A stretch of 64,000 nucleotides of DNA from Terfezia claveryi (GCA_015179025.1 WHUX01000037.1:339643-403642), one strand, 5' to 3'. Shown: positions 1 through 13,600, counted from the first letter of the stretch. The notes: generated by a model not told the origin, from the sequence alone. Made by a program: numbers and translations.

Positions 1-592
1 GTTTCATTGTAGTCAACTATGGAGGAGGAAGAGTCTACCAGTCACCGCAGATTGCATTATGAGGTTTGTTGTTTATATACTTTTATTGTTCACTTTCATT
101 TTATGCCTTTGTTCATCTGGTTCCTTTATTGCATGCTCTTCGGTTTAATATCAAGTTGTACAAAATATAAGAATAAGTCGGACTTCTAATTGCAAAATCT
201 TGCTTTTCTACAGCCTTCCTCTTCTTCTCATTTACATAGCAATATAAGTATTTGAGTACTCCTAGATTGAACGTACCTGTGAATGGTTAGTAAGTAGTCG
301 TAACCGTAGTGTTCGGTAGGCTGCCGTTTCCTTTTCGCTGGGTAGCATTCGGGGTAGCGAGTAGCGGCAGCTGTAGGGTTAGTCGTCTGCTTGTCCAGAT
401 ACCCAATTTGGTAATCTAGGATGTATAAAATTCTCCCAGGCGAGAATTTCCCCGCTGGTAAGCGGTACCGGTTTATAACGGTTCCTCAACGTGTACATCA
501 AAGTTCGCTACTATCTAAGGTGCCAGCTCAATTTCACATCCAATCTACTGAACCTGGTGACTCGAACTCTCAGCCAAACCAGCCCTATAGCA
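1..592. other. Upstream region of the first gene, possible end of another gene
   Basis: No gene can be firmly assigned. A short open stretch from 19 (ATG GAG GAG GAA) runs into a possible donor GTTTGT at 64. A pyrimidine-rich acceptor TTTCTACAG ends near 213 and is followed by a short Ser/His-rich reading frame. This could be the last exons of a gene entering from the left or a small unrelated frame. The frame opening with an ATG at 421 overlaps the presumed 5' UTR of the gene starting at 593 and has no recognisable content. Confidence 0.2.
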
Positions 593-3500
593 ATGGACTC
601 ACGGCGGGAGCAAGTAGCAATTCTCATCACGAGCTTAACGGATCATATCAAGACCCGGGCCAATGAAGCTTCCAGTCGAGTTTGCATCCCAGAAAAATTG
701 CAGAAGGAGGTGGAAGATTTACTGCCACAATTTGATAGCAAACGATATGAGAGTACAAGCCTTCCAGTACGTAATTTAACTCATTTAACTCGGCTCATAT
801 GGGAAATGTTGTGGGTTCTGAAAGGGATGCATAAAATTGATGATTCGTGCCTCCAAAGGAGTTTATTAAAGAAATCGTTACCACAAAGCTTGTTGCTGCT
901 CTGAACAGTCTTGACACTTGGGGCAAACTTGACGGAAAGGCATTCGTGACTGTGACAAGGATACTGTTAGCAACAGAAAGCTGTCTCAGCAAAGAACAGG
1001 GCTTATTTCAGCTGATGGTTCTACGTTGCCCTTAGACAAACGTTTCGCTGTGAATCAAAACTGACGGAGGAGCCATATAGTGTGTACTCGAAGAGAATGT
1101 GGTCCTCGTTAACACCTCAGAAAAGCATAAGGAAGGACATCAACGACTGGCGGAATTCAAGGCGACAGTAGGGGAACGGCTCCTCTTTCCTTTGTACTTT
1201 GCCTTCATCGACAATTCCAAGCCATCCATTACCAGAAGATGGGTATGTTCTCCTAGACCAAGTGATTGAGGGGAGAAGGTATTAAGCTCAACCTGCGGTG
1301 CAATAGATTGGATTATTGTTCTGTCATTTAATCAGAGACAGCGCCGGGAACATCGAATTACTGAAGGGATTCCCGTCACAATTGTTGTATGTTCTTACGT
1401 TACCCTAAATAATTACCCTAAACAAGTACCAACGATTTCTCACGAAAGCATATAGTAAAAACCTTGGGAAGATCATTATCGAATCTAATGACCGCCTTCT
1501 GAAGGGGGTATCCGGGAAGCTCATTGGGGAGACCCTGACTGGTCTCCAGCTTAATGACTGGTCGAAGCACTTGAAGTATTTTTGGCCGCTGGGAATGGCC
1601 TCATATTATGCAGAATTTCCTGGAGAATTTGAGGAAGAGGACTGGGAACCAAGATTATTTGAATATATCGATGCCACGGAGAAAAGGCATCAAGTATGGT
1701 ATGAAACGTCCTTGCACTTCCTATGCGTTTTAATCTGACTTCCCTCTGCAAGTACTGGTTTCAATGCCACCAATATCACCATTGGAGACTGCGAGATTGA
1801 ATCTGAAAGTACATTAGTGTCCTTAACGGACTTTATCAGCGCTTACATTCCCCGGAAGGGTGCTCAACGGCCCATTTGGATTGATGTAAAGGCCTGCAAT
1901 GTCGAAATTGTGGATATATATTCACCATATATTCAGGATGATGAGCAGGCTGAAGATGAAAAGCTGGCTGAACTCCAGCTCACATTGGTTGATTACAATG
2001 TGGACCGCTACTTGTTTTTGAGATCCTCACAGCCGTCTACAGCACCAGAAAGAATTGCATTTACTGTGAAAGATATTCATGGTGATCACTATGCAGACAT
2101 TATTGAAAAGGCTAGAAATCTGGCCCGATTTGTTACTAGGCGACCTGCCCTAGGCGAACCCCTTTCTGATCTAGAACTGCCGACTGGGTCACATAGGTCC
2201 CACAACTATGCGCAAGCGGCCTTGGAAACCCGGAGGGAGGCTATCACATCTATGGCAGACAGTCCAACGGTGGAAAGAATAAACTCTAATCAAAAGGCAG
2301 GGGGCAAGAAGGACAGTTATGTGCACCAAGTTGAGGGTAATGGTATAAGTCATTCGACGAGACCGCCCACGGAACTCCAAACCGGCGCTCTTGCCCCCTT
2401 GACGTCTGTCCAGGCTGTTTCAGGCGCCCTTGCTAGACCAGAATCGACTGTCACGACAAGTACTTCGAATGTATACACTATTCCTCTGGTGGTGAATGAT
2501 TTCCAATGAGAAAGAGGCTAACGCTATTATACAGTCAAAATCTCCAGGAAGCGATGGAGCCTCCGTTAAGTCAGCTGTAAAAGAAGCCGGGCTTTCACAA
2601 CACCTCAAAGCCCTGAAAAAGGAGACTACCATAGAGAAGAGAGAAACATTGTTAAACTTCACTACTGCCTCGACTGCGACGGGCAATCTTGCTCATCCAC
2701 CGATAAATCAAAAGAAGAATATTTATGAATCCGACAGTGAGCTTTCGGAGCTCAGTGAGCCGCCTGAGGAGCTTGAGCCTGTTATTTCCCTGCCCATATT
2801 GAATGTTGACAATCCAAAAAATGTTGGTCTTGCGGTTCCACGTTTCAAGAAGGCTGATAAATTAATTGAGCAAGGCGCAAATGGCTCAATCCACGTGGTC
2901 CGATCTGGGGCCGAAATATCCAAAATCTCAGATAAGAAAAAAGCTTTGCTGGGCACCCATGAGAAATGTGGAAGGGCAAAACTGCAGGTTAAAGGTATCA
3001 AAGATGCTTCTTCAGGAGTTGGTGATCAGGTCTTGCCTAGACAGGCACCAATATTCCAAAAGTCACAGGTACCCAATGCAACATTGAATGAAATAACCAC
3101 AACGGCCATGAGGGTGGCAGAGGACAAGATACAGCAGAAGGCCTGCGGAACGTCAAAAGGCCTGATAGACAGCGGCGTGGAGATCCCCACATCTTTGGAG
3201 AAACCCAGCACATCTACCAGAACCCTATTGAAGAAGACGACTGCGAAACCCACGACACAGCTCCTAAAGAAAACGGTGGCTGTTGCAAGGAACCCGCTGA
3301 ATTTCACCAAGCAAATCAAAGTTCCGATAAAGGTACACCCCAACAATGGGAAAATTCTTGATATTTATGAGCTGCCTTCCGATGATGAGGAGCATTGTAT
3401 ACTTCCAGTGAAGGGGAAGGGTGGAAGAATTAAGCAAAACACTGTGCCTGTCAAGGGTAAAGGTAAGACCATGACAAGGAAGCCAACCTCTAAAAGTGTT

Positions 3501-6500
3501 ACAAAACCTGCCCCAGAAGCCGAAGAAAATGACATAAAGAAATTGGGTGTACAACACCGAAATAATGTTCCCTCAAAAATACCGGAGGTATCAGTAGCGG
3601 TAAATGAGGGGTCACTAGTTCCCACGGCTATAAAGCTCGGTATAAACGAAATACGAGCGGAACATCTGGTTTACAAAATTCAAGAGGATAGGGCACATAA
3701 ACCCAGTGTTCAATGCCCTAAAGTAAAAGCACCATCGAAAACGAGTATTCAAGAGATTGATAATGCTCCGGAGGATATTAGGGTAGCCAAAAGGGTGGTG
3801 CCTGATGCGACGAGAATCCCTGCGAAGCAAGGAAACAGCAGGTTGGAAACGCATTACCAAGGTGAAGTGGAGATATCTGCTTTTGAGGTTCAGATATCAA
3901 ATACACCTGGCGATGTTGTCAGTGCACAGCGCAATGTACCCAAAGACCCTGTATCAACTGGCATGGCTTACGAGGTAGAAAATGCCAAACCTGCCGAAGC
4001 GTCGGGCGGAACCAAGGTTTCCAAAGGGAAGTTGGTAATACTGCCTGAAAACATTCAGGAACATACGGAGGGGGAAACCAAGGAGGAAGAAGTGGAGAGT
4101 GACGCTGACAATGCATTACCATTCAAATCCAGCGTTGCTATTGACGGCCACACGCTGAAGCACACGCCTTCGGGAGGGGAGAAATTGACGACGTCAGGAA
4201 TTCTCAACGGCTCCAAAAAAGCACAAACGACACTCAAAAGGAAAGCTAAAGTTTCCGAAGTTGGACCCAGTTGCAAGAGATTCCAGGGACGGCTACTGAT
4301 GGGTGCTGAACCAGTACAACTGCCAGGTCGCACGAGAAGAGCAGCAGCAAATGTTGCTCTAGCAAAGCTGAAGTTGCAGAGCACAAGTTCGATTCAATAT
4401 CAAGATGAGGAAGAACGTACCGGGGCAGTGAACACGCCACAGGAGAATGTACTTGCGGCGCGTTGTAGGCACGTAGAATCACCCGGTGAAAAGAACAGAG
4501 CGTCACCATCTCCACAAAAGAAGCTCCTTGATGTACAAGAACCGAATGATAACGGCCTTCCCGATCTTGAGCATCACCCGCACTTGATCAAATTGGTTGT
4601 CGAGCAGCATCATGATCAGACTCTGGTCTCCGATATCCCTATAGAGCCTTGCATTGTCAAGCCTATGGCGCTTGCTGAAGCAACTGAGGAGTTGGAACCA
4701 TCAGCAATGGTTTCTGGAATTTCTGGACCAAAGGAAGCGGAGGTAATAGCCTCGGTGAAAGCGACTTGTATATCAACTGTGAAGGGCGGGTCTGACAATC
4801 ATTTCCAACACAACTCTCACGCAGCAGATAAGCCAGTGATAACTAGAGACACTGCACCGAGTGATGCTACCGTACAAGTAGCACTCCCCATTGCCCACGT
4901 GAGGCTCCCGCAAAAAAAACAGGCTAGAGAGCCACAGGTACCTGATAAGGATAAGGGAAGCAAGACAATCCGGATTAAGTTGCAAGCACCTCTGAATCCG
5001 AAGACACCTGATGTTCCCTTAGATAATCTGTTAAATAGAAAACCACAGATCATATCATGGGGTAAAAAAGGACCGCTCAATCAAGGACGGCTAGTTGACA
5101 CTTCCGAAGCTTGTGGACATAGAGGCCTCAGTATTTCCCTAACCAAAGCCCAGTCGGCTCGACATGAGGAAGAAGATAGCCCTTCTCAGAGAGTAAGGAC
5201 AAAAAGGCAAAAAATAGGAACAACACAGAGTGAAACGCAGCCTGGCAATACCGAGGACAGGAGTCATCCATTTGACTCGCTGTTGTTTTCCAAGGACAAA
5301 GCAGTATTGCATGAGCCCAATCCCAAGGTAAACTATTGTTTTCCAAAATATTGGTCCTAGTTTTTAATGGGTGAATGAAACATATGTTAGGGAATATCGA
5401 GGTGCTCCCCCTTGGTTTCGGGGATAAATACACATGACATGTTGCAAGGCGAGGACCAGGGTGTCCAGTCTCACGTTCCGGTTTCTTTCAGTGACCTTCC
5501 GGAGGAAGGGATAGAGCGACTGCGGGATGAATCAGAGGAGATGGATCATGAATCACTGTTGGCGCAAATGTTGGACAATGAACAATTGAATAGTGTGGTT
5601 CAGGTGTTAGACGCGAAGGGGGAGGAGAGTGTGCCACAGCCATCGCCTCACGACTTTATCCCAAGCGAATCCTTTAGTATCAGAGAAAACAGGGTTACAC
5701 TGCCAAAAACCCCAGAGGGGAAGAGAACAGATTTCTGGAACGAGCCTGGTTATACAAGGAATATCGATATTGGATCTGAGGGAACCCCAGACGTTGGCGG
5801 ACCTGTATCGATATCTTTGAAGCCGCAGAAGCCACGAATGAAGCAGATGGTGTTATCAGAAGATGTACCTCCAGTTTTGATTAAGCAAAGCGGAAAGAGA
5901 ATCGAATCAACCACAGTGGACGATCCATTTAAAGGTAATAAAGGGGAGCCCCATTACCCTTAACTTACTAACTTTCATGCAGGAAATCTATCAGCAACGC
6001 GTCCACCACGAAGTAGTTTCCTTGAACGACTCAATAACATTTGTAATGGAAGTACTTCACAGGAGCTCAAAACGTCGCCTGAGGACCTACCAGAGCCTCA
6101 AACTCCACCTCTCCAATTTCTTAAAAACAAACCACTGAATGCTTTATTTAAGCATGCTAAATCACGAGTTGCTGAGAATATGATCTCTTCTCTGGATCCT
6201 AAGGTAGTGAAGGCCGTGGTACGCAAAGAGTCATTGAGGAAACAAACGCCACTCACTAGGAAGGCAATGGGTAAAACTACGTACGAGGCTCTTACCTTGC
6301 CAGCAAAGTACGGGCTGGATACAGAAATGACACTAGTGAATAGTAGTTCGCCGCTCTGCTACAATTCCGGGACAGAAATTAGTTCTTCTAGTTCATATGT
6401 GGAGTCTAATGTGGATTTATCCGTTGATGAAGAGTCATCGAATAACTTGGGAGGCTCAGTGAAGGAAGCTTGTCTGGAGGACACAAGTTACGACTCAAGC

Positions 6501-6948
6501 ATCCTGGGCCCACTAAACGTTTTTCCGGAAATAGGCAAGGTCAGTATGTGCAGGTATGCTCTTTCTATTCTCGTTCTAATTTTATTAGCTATTCGAGGAA
6601 GATTTACGAGCACAAGAAGCCGTTGCCACTTCCTTACTAGAAAGCCTCAAATCTTCGGCGTTGAAAAAGGTTGGGCTTTTGAAAAGGGCACGGGAGGTAG
6701 AATTTGATGATTATACGAAGAAACTCGATGGCCCTGTCACAAAAAAGGGCAAGCACGCTTGCTGGGCAGCACAAACCTGCCTTGAAGCGGTGGTTGGACT
6801 CGTTAGTCATCAGGAGGTGAAAGCGAAGGGGAACAGGGTTGGCCATAAAGAGAATGGTTATTGTAAAGCAGAGAAGATTGAAGCTCTGTGTAAAGAAAGA
6901 TGGGTTAGAGTAGATAGTTCACTGAAGACTCTTAAACACTTCTGCTAG
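593..6948 (+). CDS. Large protein, putative meiotic chromosome-axis factor (SYCP2/Red1-like)
   Basis: Multi-exon gene of about 1,930 codons. Introns read from frame continuity: 767-858, 1243-1335, 1387-1426, 1699-1752, 2471-2510, 5328-5390, 5935-5982 (branch TTACTAAC) and 6540-6597. One more junction lies between about 945 and 1081 and is unresolved. The start at 593 is chosen because its frame joins the helical exon at 859. The N-terminal ~300 residues look all-helical (armadillo-like). They are followed around 1754-2150 by a beta-rich stretch with WIDVKACNVEIV, then LAELQLTLVDYNVDRYLFL, then a helix. That order (helical repeats, Spt16M/PH-like domain, long disordered basic middle, short C-terminal helix) matches SYCP2/Red1 axis proteins. 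The middle (2511-5934) is low-complexity and Lys/Ser/Pro-rich. The gene is real by its intron logic; the family assignment is inference from architecture and weak motif resemblance, and another chromatin protein remains possible. Confidence 0.7.
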
Positions 6949-8046
6949 ATGGGTTAGAAGGAAGTTACATTTTATCGTGATATTTTACCTACTGCTCAAC
7001 TTATATTTGCAGAGGTATGCAGCAAGATAGATATCTATCTTGCTTACTTTAGATAACACATGGTTGATAATGTTAAAACCCCAGTTGACAGTTCCAGTTC
7101 TTTATGTATGGCACTTGCTCTTGTTTTCTTGGTCACTGAGATGATGCGAGGAATTAGGCTAGTGTCTAGACATTATTCGAGCCTCAATCAAACATTACCC
7201 TGAATGTTCAATGAGAGTCTTTCCATGTTATCGTCAGCCGCATTAAAGCTCGTAAATAGTAAAAAGATATATACTACAGTGAAATCCGTTTCGCTCCGTT
7301 TGTATGTAGCCTAAGCAAAGAAGACAATAAATAGATGTATATAGTCGGCGTTTCACTGTTTCGATAATACTAACAGGTACACAAATAACACTTCGAACAC
7401 AACAAGAAAATAGTATAATATCCCCACGGCCTGAAACTCCTACCGAGAACGCCCGACGACTACCTACCTTTGCTGAAGAAAGGAGACTGCTCTAATCAAG
7501 CTCCTGATCCTCGCACACAACCAACTCCCAAGCCTCGTTTCGCTCTAGATTCTGTACTCAAAGGTTAATACAATGGCACTCAGGGCGGGCTCAGCGGTTC
7601 CAGAGGATGGTGGATCGCCAAGCTTGAAAAGCTACTATAACGGGTTTCGTGCTGGAAATGATGGACCGGGCATTCTTGCCTAGAGGCGTCAGTGAAGGAG
7701 TGGGAGGCTGGTCAGGATATCTTGAGGTAGCGGAGCAGGCGGATAAGGGAGGGGGATGAAGGTGGTGGTGGTGTCAACAAGGGCGGGCAACGTAGTGGGT
7801 CATAGGTTTTCGTATCACTTTCAGGCCCGGCCCCAGTTATCAGAGCTCGAATGTATGGAATTCAAGATAAAGATTCTGGTCTTTTTCCCGTAAAGTTTAG
7901 GGTAACTGGAACGGCTGCTAGGTATATCCCTAAATATCTTAAATCTGTCTGGTTGTGCGTCGGTATGGCTCTCATTTCGGTACTTGTGTAGTTTTATGTT
8001 GTTTTGGCTCCGGCTTTCTGCTATAGCAAGCGAAGCTGCTGCTACA
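6949..8046. other. Convergent intergenic region
   Basis: This lies between the 3' ends of the axis-like gene and the minus-strand MAK11 gene. It presumably holds both 3' UTRs and polyadenylation signals. A short purine-rich GGTGGTGGTGG stretch lies near 7762. I see no conserved coding frame, repeat or RNA gene in it. Confidence 0.5.
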
Positions 8047-9819
8047 CTATGAGTCTACCTCATCTGCCTGATTATCCGGACTACTGTCATCATCCTCTCT
8101 TTCCTCATCTTTATCGTTGTCATCCTCATCACCCTCATCAACTTCATCGAAATTCCATCCTTCCTCCATAACCATTCCACTTAAGCAAGTAACTCTCTTC
8201 CCAGTTTCATAAATCCCAACCAAATTGCCTACTTGCGGGATTTTCCTCGCTGGTGAGGCTGCAGGTTGGTCTAACTCGGCTTTCTTGGCTTTCTTACTTG
8301 GCGGCTCTGCACTGGAGCCGACTGCTGTGAGACGCTCTTTGATCTGCTCAATGTCCAAGGTCCATATCCTGATGGTCCCATCGGATCCTGCAGAAACCGA
8401 AAAAAGAGCTTTCTTTCTGTTTTTGGTTCCGAATTCCTGAGCTACTTCAACGGCATCGCATGGCACGTCCGCTTCCAATATCACAAAATCCTTCACTCGT
8501 CCTACCATGCCCATTTCACGTCCACCAACATGACCGAGAACTATGGCATTGTCAATGTCGTTTCCACCCTTTTCTGATTCATTCCCATCCGCATCCTCTT
8601 TTTCTTCTCTTGGATTTGGTTTCTTGGTTTTCCCAGGGGCGTCATTTTCTGACTCTTCAGCCTTAGTTTTGCGCGGGGCCGTTGTAGAGTAGAATAATAT
8701 CCTCCCGTCCTCCGTTGAGATCGCCAATACGTATGCATCATCCCCTGGGAGGGTTACATATTGTATCTGGTGAACTTTACTAATAGGTGACGGCAAAATT
8801 CTCAACCTCGGTTGCGAGTCCATTCCAAATACCACAACCCCTCTTTCGAACGCGACCGCAAATTCTTCACCTACGGGAGACCATCTAACCTTCTGTCCTT
8901 CTCCGCTTAATCCACCAATTTTATTCCCCAATGTCGATCCCATAACTTCTCTTGTGAAACCCAGGGCACCAGCCTTCCGGCCTGTCATAAGATTCCACAT
9001 CCTTAGAGCTCGCTCTCCTTTGCTCACTGACAAGAGGATTTTTTGGGAAGGGTGAAGAGCAATGTCGTTGACTCCACCAGGACGCTCACCATTACCAAGA
9101 AGGCCAATTCCGGAGGCGCTGGCGGATGATTTGGGTTTTGGGGCTTTAAGGGTGGATAATAGTGACCAGTCACGGGTGCGGAAGATGAGGATCTGAGAAT
9201 CCTCTCCCGCGGTAATGAGCTTGTGTCGATTTGGGGTGAAGAGTAGAGCGCAAGGGGTGTTGGTGTGCTCATGGAGAGTGCCGAGATGCTTGTTTCTCGC
9301 TGTGGACTTGGCCTTCGTTTCCGATGAAGCGGCGGGTGGGAGGGCAGAGATGGAAGAAGATAGGGTGTATAGGTTGACTCGCTCATCAGGTGAACCAGTA
9401 GCGAGAATGCGTTTTGAAGACTTTGAATTGGATTTAGACGTTGACGGTGGTGAAAGAGCTACGCAGCGTAGTGGAGCGGTATGAGCTGTAAACAGGAATG
9501 AATCTGAAAATGTTGTATTGAGAGCGACGTCTTGCTCAATTGCTAGTTCTGTAGGTCTTTCGGCGCCAGAGAGAGTTGTAGTACTCAGAGGGAGGGAGGA
9601 GAGAGAGGTTACCGGAATCGATGCTATGAAACCATGAAGCACTTTCTCATAGGAGCCGGTGATGATTTGGAGATTGACTGCCCAGGATTCGTTTGTATCC
9701 AGTACAACAGGTGGGAGGAGAGGTCTGCTTGAAGAATTGGGGGTGGTATTCACAGTTCGCGCAGGTGCAGATGGGGCATTCTGAGCTCCACTGTTGGATC
9801 TCTTCCGCTTGGATGCCAT
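8047..9819 (-). CDS. MAK11: MAK11/PAK1IP1-type WD40 protein, 60S ribosome assembly factor
   Basis: Intronless frame of about 590 codons. Upstream in-frame starts are non-ATG. The first ATGs are the tandem pair 9822/9819, and 9819 has the better context (A at -3, G at +4) and begins MASKRKRSN, a basic nuclear-type N-terminus. Family hallmarks: LQIITGSYEKVLHGF opens the propeller, then HTAPLRCVALSP, ILATGSPDERVNLY, HEHTNTPCALLFTPN, LITAGEDSQILIFR, GVNDIALHPSQKILLSVS and LRMWNLMTGR, the WD40 order of MAK11. The C-terminus holds a basic KKAKKAE segment and a long acidic tail, as in nucleolar assembly factors. MAK11 acts on pre-60S particles in the nucleolus in yeast; its animal homologue is PAK1IP1. 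It is divergent from EAF1 with a shared upstream region. Confidence 0.9.
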   Translation of the reverse strand: MASKRKRSNSGAQNAPSAPARTVNTTPNSSSRPLLPPVVLDTNESWAVNLQIITGSYEKVLHGFIASIPVTSLSSLPLSTTTLSGAERPTELAIEQDVALNTTFSDSFLFTAHTAPLRCVALSPPSTSKSNSKSSKRILATGSPDERVNLYTLSSSISALPPAASSETKAKSTARNKHLGTLHEHTNTPCALLFTPNRHKLITAGEDSQILIFRTRDWSLLSTLKAPKPKSSASASGIGLLGNGERPGGVNDIALHPSQKILLSVSKGERALRMWNLMTGRKAGALGFTREVMGSTLGNKIGGLSGEGQKVRWSPVGEEFAVAFERGVVVFGMDSQPRLRILPSPISKVHQIQYVTLPGDDAYVLAISTEDGRILFYSTTAPRKTKAEESENDAPGKTKKPNPREEKEDADGNESEKGGNDIDNAIVLGHVGGREMGMVGRVKDFVILEADVPCDAVEVAQEFGTKNRKKALFSVSAGSDGTIRIWTLDIEQIKERLTAVGSSAEPPSKKAKKAELDQPAASPARKIPQVGNLVGIYETGKRVTCLSGMVMEEGWNFDEVDEGDEDDNDKDEEREDDDSSPDNQADEVDS

Positions 9820-10662
9820 CATTAGAAGCGGCGGTGCCCAGCTGTAGAGGGAGCGGGGCTGCCACTGTTCACAGGGCAATAAGGTATGGCGTATCGCTGT
9901 GCACCGAAAGGTATACTCGTTCCAGCGGTGATTTTCTAGTCTGGAGGGTGTTGTGCCAACCAGACTAGTGATTTTCGCGAGATAATTGATTTACGTGTGG
10001 TTGGAAATTTCGCGGGAGAGTTGCAAATCTTGGCACACGGGAGGCCGGTGCACAGCCACACATCCAGCCCCACTAGCTACAGGCGAGCCATTCGAAATGT
10101 TTTGCGTGTATGAAATTTTCGTGTCATGGGCGTCACGCCACACAAAAGGACAAACAGTTCGCTCCAGCTCTGAACTCGGCCTTAGTCTGGTTGGATTAGT
10201 CGGTACCGGTACCCACTCCAAGTCTTCCTGCTAAGAGCACACAAGAGTAGTAGCTACTTTCCTCGTAGTAATGCTGGCGGCGCGGAGGACAGCCGGAACA
10301 ATACCATTGTGTCGCCGCTCTCTTCCTCTACCTACCCACAAACTTTACCGCTGCACAGGCAACACACGCCAATAGTGTTAATTCCCCTAACCCTCATATT
10401 CCAACCTCACTCCATCTCCTTCACGAAGAGATCACAGCGAGACACCACCAACGCGGCCTTTTCCGTTCAAAAAACAGTGAGTAATCGACTGAGAGCCATC
10501 ACTTTGCCCGATCGCCCTCGAAAAAACGGCCGCTTTTTATGGTATTTTGGTCGAATTCTGACGCTGGAAGTTGAGAAGCCCCATTCCAGCCAGGGGAAAG
10601 GGGTGACGACGCTACTCCGCCCACAACCACAAACCCACACCCCTTTGCCAGACGCTCATGAG
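9820..10662. promoter_or_regulatory. Bidirectional upstream region between MAK11 and EAF1
   Basis: An 840-bp gap separates the two divergent start codons. It holds the promoters and 5' UTRs of both genes. No canonical TATA box stands out. A continuous non-ATG frame upstream of the EAF1 start lacks any ATG and is likely leader sequence. There is a GGTACCGGTACC palindrome near 10201. Confidence 0.5.
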
Positions 10663-13600
10663 ATGCAGTCTCGCCTCCACTCGCCCAACTTTGCTGCAAC
10701 ACCAAGTGCCAACCAATATTTAATGGAAAGGGCACGAGAGGCTGCTATTAAAGTCAGAAAAGAGGAGCAAGAGTATGTGAAATTTTTTATTTTATCATGT
10801 GATAGTTGCGCGTTTGTTTTGGCCTGGTGTGTGTTGTCCTGTGTCGCGCCCTGTGACCCCCCCCTCCCCCGCGTGGCTACACAAACCAACATATGGAGAA
10901 TACTTACTTACATATCTGAGGCTCTTCGATACCCATTTTTTTTTTTTTTTTGTTAATGCTTTTTGATATTTTAATTCTTTTGCATTTCTTCTTTTCGTTA
11001 TTTTTCTTTTATTGCTCTTGATTGGAATATATTCAAATTTCCATAAATGGATTCATGTGATATTTTGCTAACTGATTTCCATATTATTTATACAGAAACA
11101 TTGTGCAGTCGAGAAAACGCAAGCTCAAAGATTTATATCAAGTCACACGGCAGATAGAGTGGAACAAGACTCTATCAAATTCACCCCAATATGTTCTTGG
11201 CTCAGGTCTGTTTGACGTGGACGAACTCGAACGTCGGTTTTTGGAGTTGAATGATATCCTACTGTTGGTTTCCAATTGCCTGCCCTCACGCACTTATTAC
11301 CCTTTGAGAGGCGAATTTATGTCGGCTCCACTCTGATATATGCAGACTTGTGCCTTTTTCTTAACTGGTCTGCTAACATCGATATAGGGGAAGACTCTAC
11401 GACGAGTCAAGCCTTCCGAGATTATTCACCGCTACCATCACACCCTCTACAGGCTCTAAACACTCCCTGTCTCCTGTTTTAGCTCGGAAAACATTGCCTA
11501 GCCAGCAATCCCCTCGAGTTTCTGTCCGGGCTTCGGTTGTGCCTCAGATCCAGTCGCCCGGGGTTGCAGAGGTTTCACCAGATAGTCAAGAGCTTTCCAT
11601 CAAGACCGTCGATACGAGATCGCCAGAAGGAAAGGGAGCTAGTTTGATACTTCAATCCCATATTGTAGAGAAGGGTGTTTCCACCCCAGCATCAGATGGT
11701 AATACGACAGAGCTTGTTACTGCCGTGAGGGTGTCCCCGGTGTCGCCCAAGCGCCGCAAAGTGACCAAATCCTCGAGCCTAGTTCTATCGCGACAGGATG
11801 ATGCAAAGTTATTGTCGGTAGAGACCTCATTAGATCACGTCTCTCTCCCGGCTGCAGAACCGCATCTGGCCCAGATATCAGCGCCAGTTGTGGACGTGCT
11901 CGGCAGACCCGTTAGTCAGGATTCTCCAGTTATTTCGGGAGCAAGAACGGATACACCGGCAGATGGTGTTATAGCTGCGCTGTCTGCTCAGCCGTCTCCA
12001 CCCCCGACATCTGTTGTAAAACTTGTTCTCGACAAAGGGTTGGGCCCAGAAAATGTAAATCCGGCTACTACTGTGAATCAAGATTCATTGACAAGACTAT
12101 CGAGTCAAGAAACAATTGATGCAGTTTCGGCACCGGTAAGGGAAAACACAGATGTTCCATTCTCAATAGTTCAGAAACAAAAGAAGTCACCTACTGCTGC
12201 GCAACCTCAGTTAGCAGTGGTCCCTCCCATACGCTTCAAATTCATCCCTCCTGCTTATCCCACATGCTTACTTGATCGTCAGAATACACCATCGTCACCG
12301 ATTACGTCTGAAGACGAAGATGATGAGAACGAAAATAATGCAGCGATCATATCTTCTGCCACCAGTCCAGATACAAGTGGATTATTACCTGATGATGCAC
12401 GATCAGATATTGGGCAAGTTGAGATGCTAGACAAAGCGGATTATTTGTTGAGAATGAGTGACCCTAGCGCACAGTTGCGACTTGAGGACGAGCTTGCACG
12501 GAAGGATCAAAGGGATCCTTATAATGAAATTGCACATACCACGAATGATGTCACAGAGAGACTTGAGATTCACAAAGACGTGGATATTATACTGAATGGA
12601 AATCAGACTGATAAGCAAGGGAAAGTGGCTATCGATCAAATAGAGACTAGCGAAGAAATATTTGGGGACCAGAAGAACCAAGAGTATTTGGCAATTGTCC
12701 CTGTTGCCTGCACTTCGAAACACGAACTTGGTGAAGAGGAGGCTGTTTCACCCCAAAGGCCTGTTGGATATCTGGTGGGTGAACTTAGCCAAAGTATAGA
12801 CGCCACCTCGACAAATGGGCTCCTCCCTTGCCCATCGGGTGCGCCAGTTCTCTCCAATGAACAAGATGATGGTGCCTCAGCAGCCCTACTATCACACAAG
12901 CCCCAAGAAAGCAATCTTCCGACACCAAACATCGCTTTTGAACCTGATGTATGCACGAAGCCTTGTGCAAGGTCGCCTTCAGTACCTCAGAGCCTGGGGA
13001 TTGACAACTTAGTTACAGGTAATAGGGAGGCTGCCGCAAGTGCGTTGATAAGTGGCACCAGAAAGGATACAGATGGATCTGGCTCTTCTTCTGACCCAAC
13101 GAAGACGTTGCTTTCACCCCAGCCTGCGGATGTTTCTAATTTTACGCAACGTGATACTACAGCCGTTGAATTCAAAATGTCACAGGACGCGATGCATTTT
13201 GAAGGGGTGCCACAGGCACCAATTGCCACTGTGCAACAGTTGGAGGATGACAGTAACATTGATTCGACGGAGGAATCCACGCAATTGGTAACAGCCCGAG
13301 CCAACTTTGAGGCGGAGATCAACGGTTTCGACAGATCAACGCCAAAAGTCGTGGTTGACTCTAAACAGGAGGAGCTTATCTTGCCAGTGGATCCTGATCT
13401 TAGTGTCAGCGCGGAAACTCACCAGCCATCTTTTGAATTAATCAAAGTCCTTGAGAAAAAGCGAAGGAAGGAAAAGGAACGTGGGCGATTGGCAAGGATT
13501 GTTTTCGCGGAAGGGCTGCGTACCGAAAACTCGCAATGTAGAAATTTAATGTCAACAGGTTTGAGTTCGAGGTCACAATGTGCGAGATTTCCTCAGGAAG

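Noticed and set aside
421..666. Small gene starting at the ATG at 421
   Set aside because: It overlaps the better-supported start at 593 in another frame, and its translation shows no motif.
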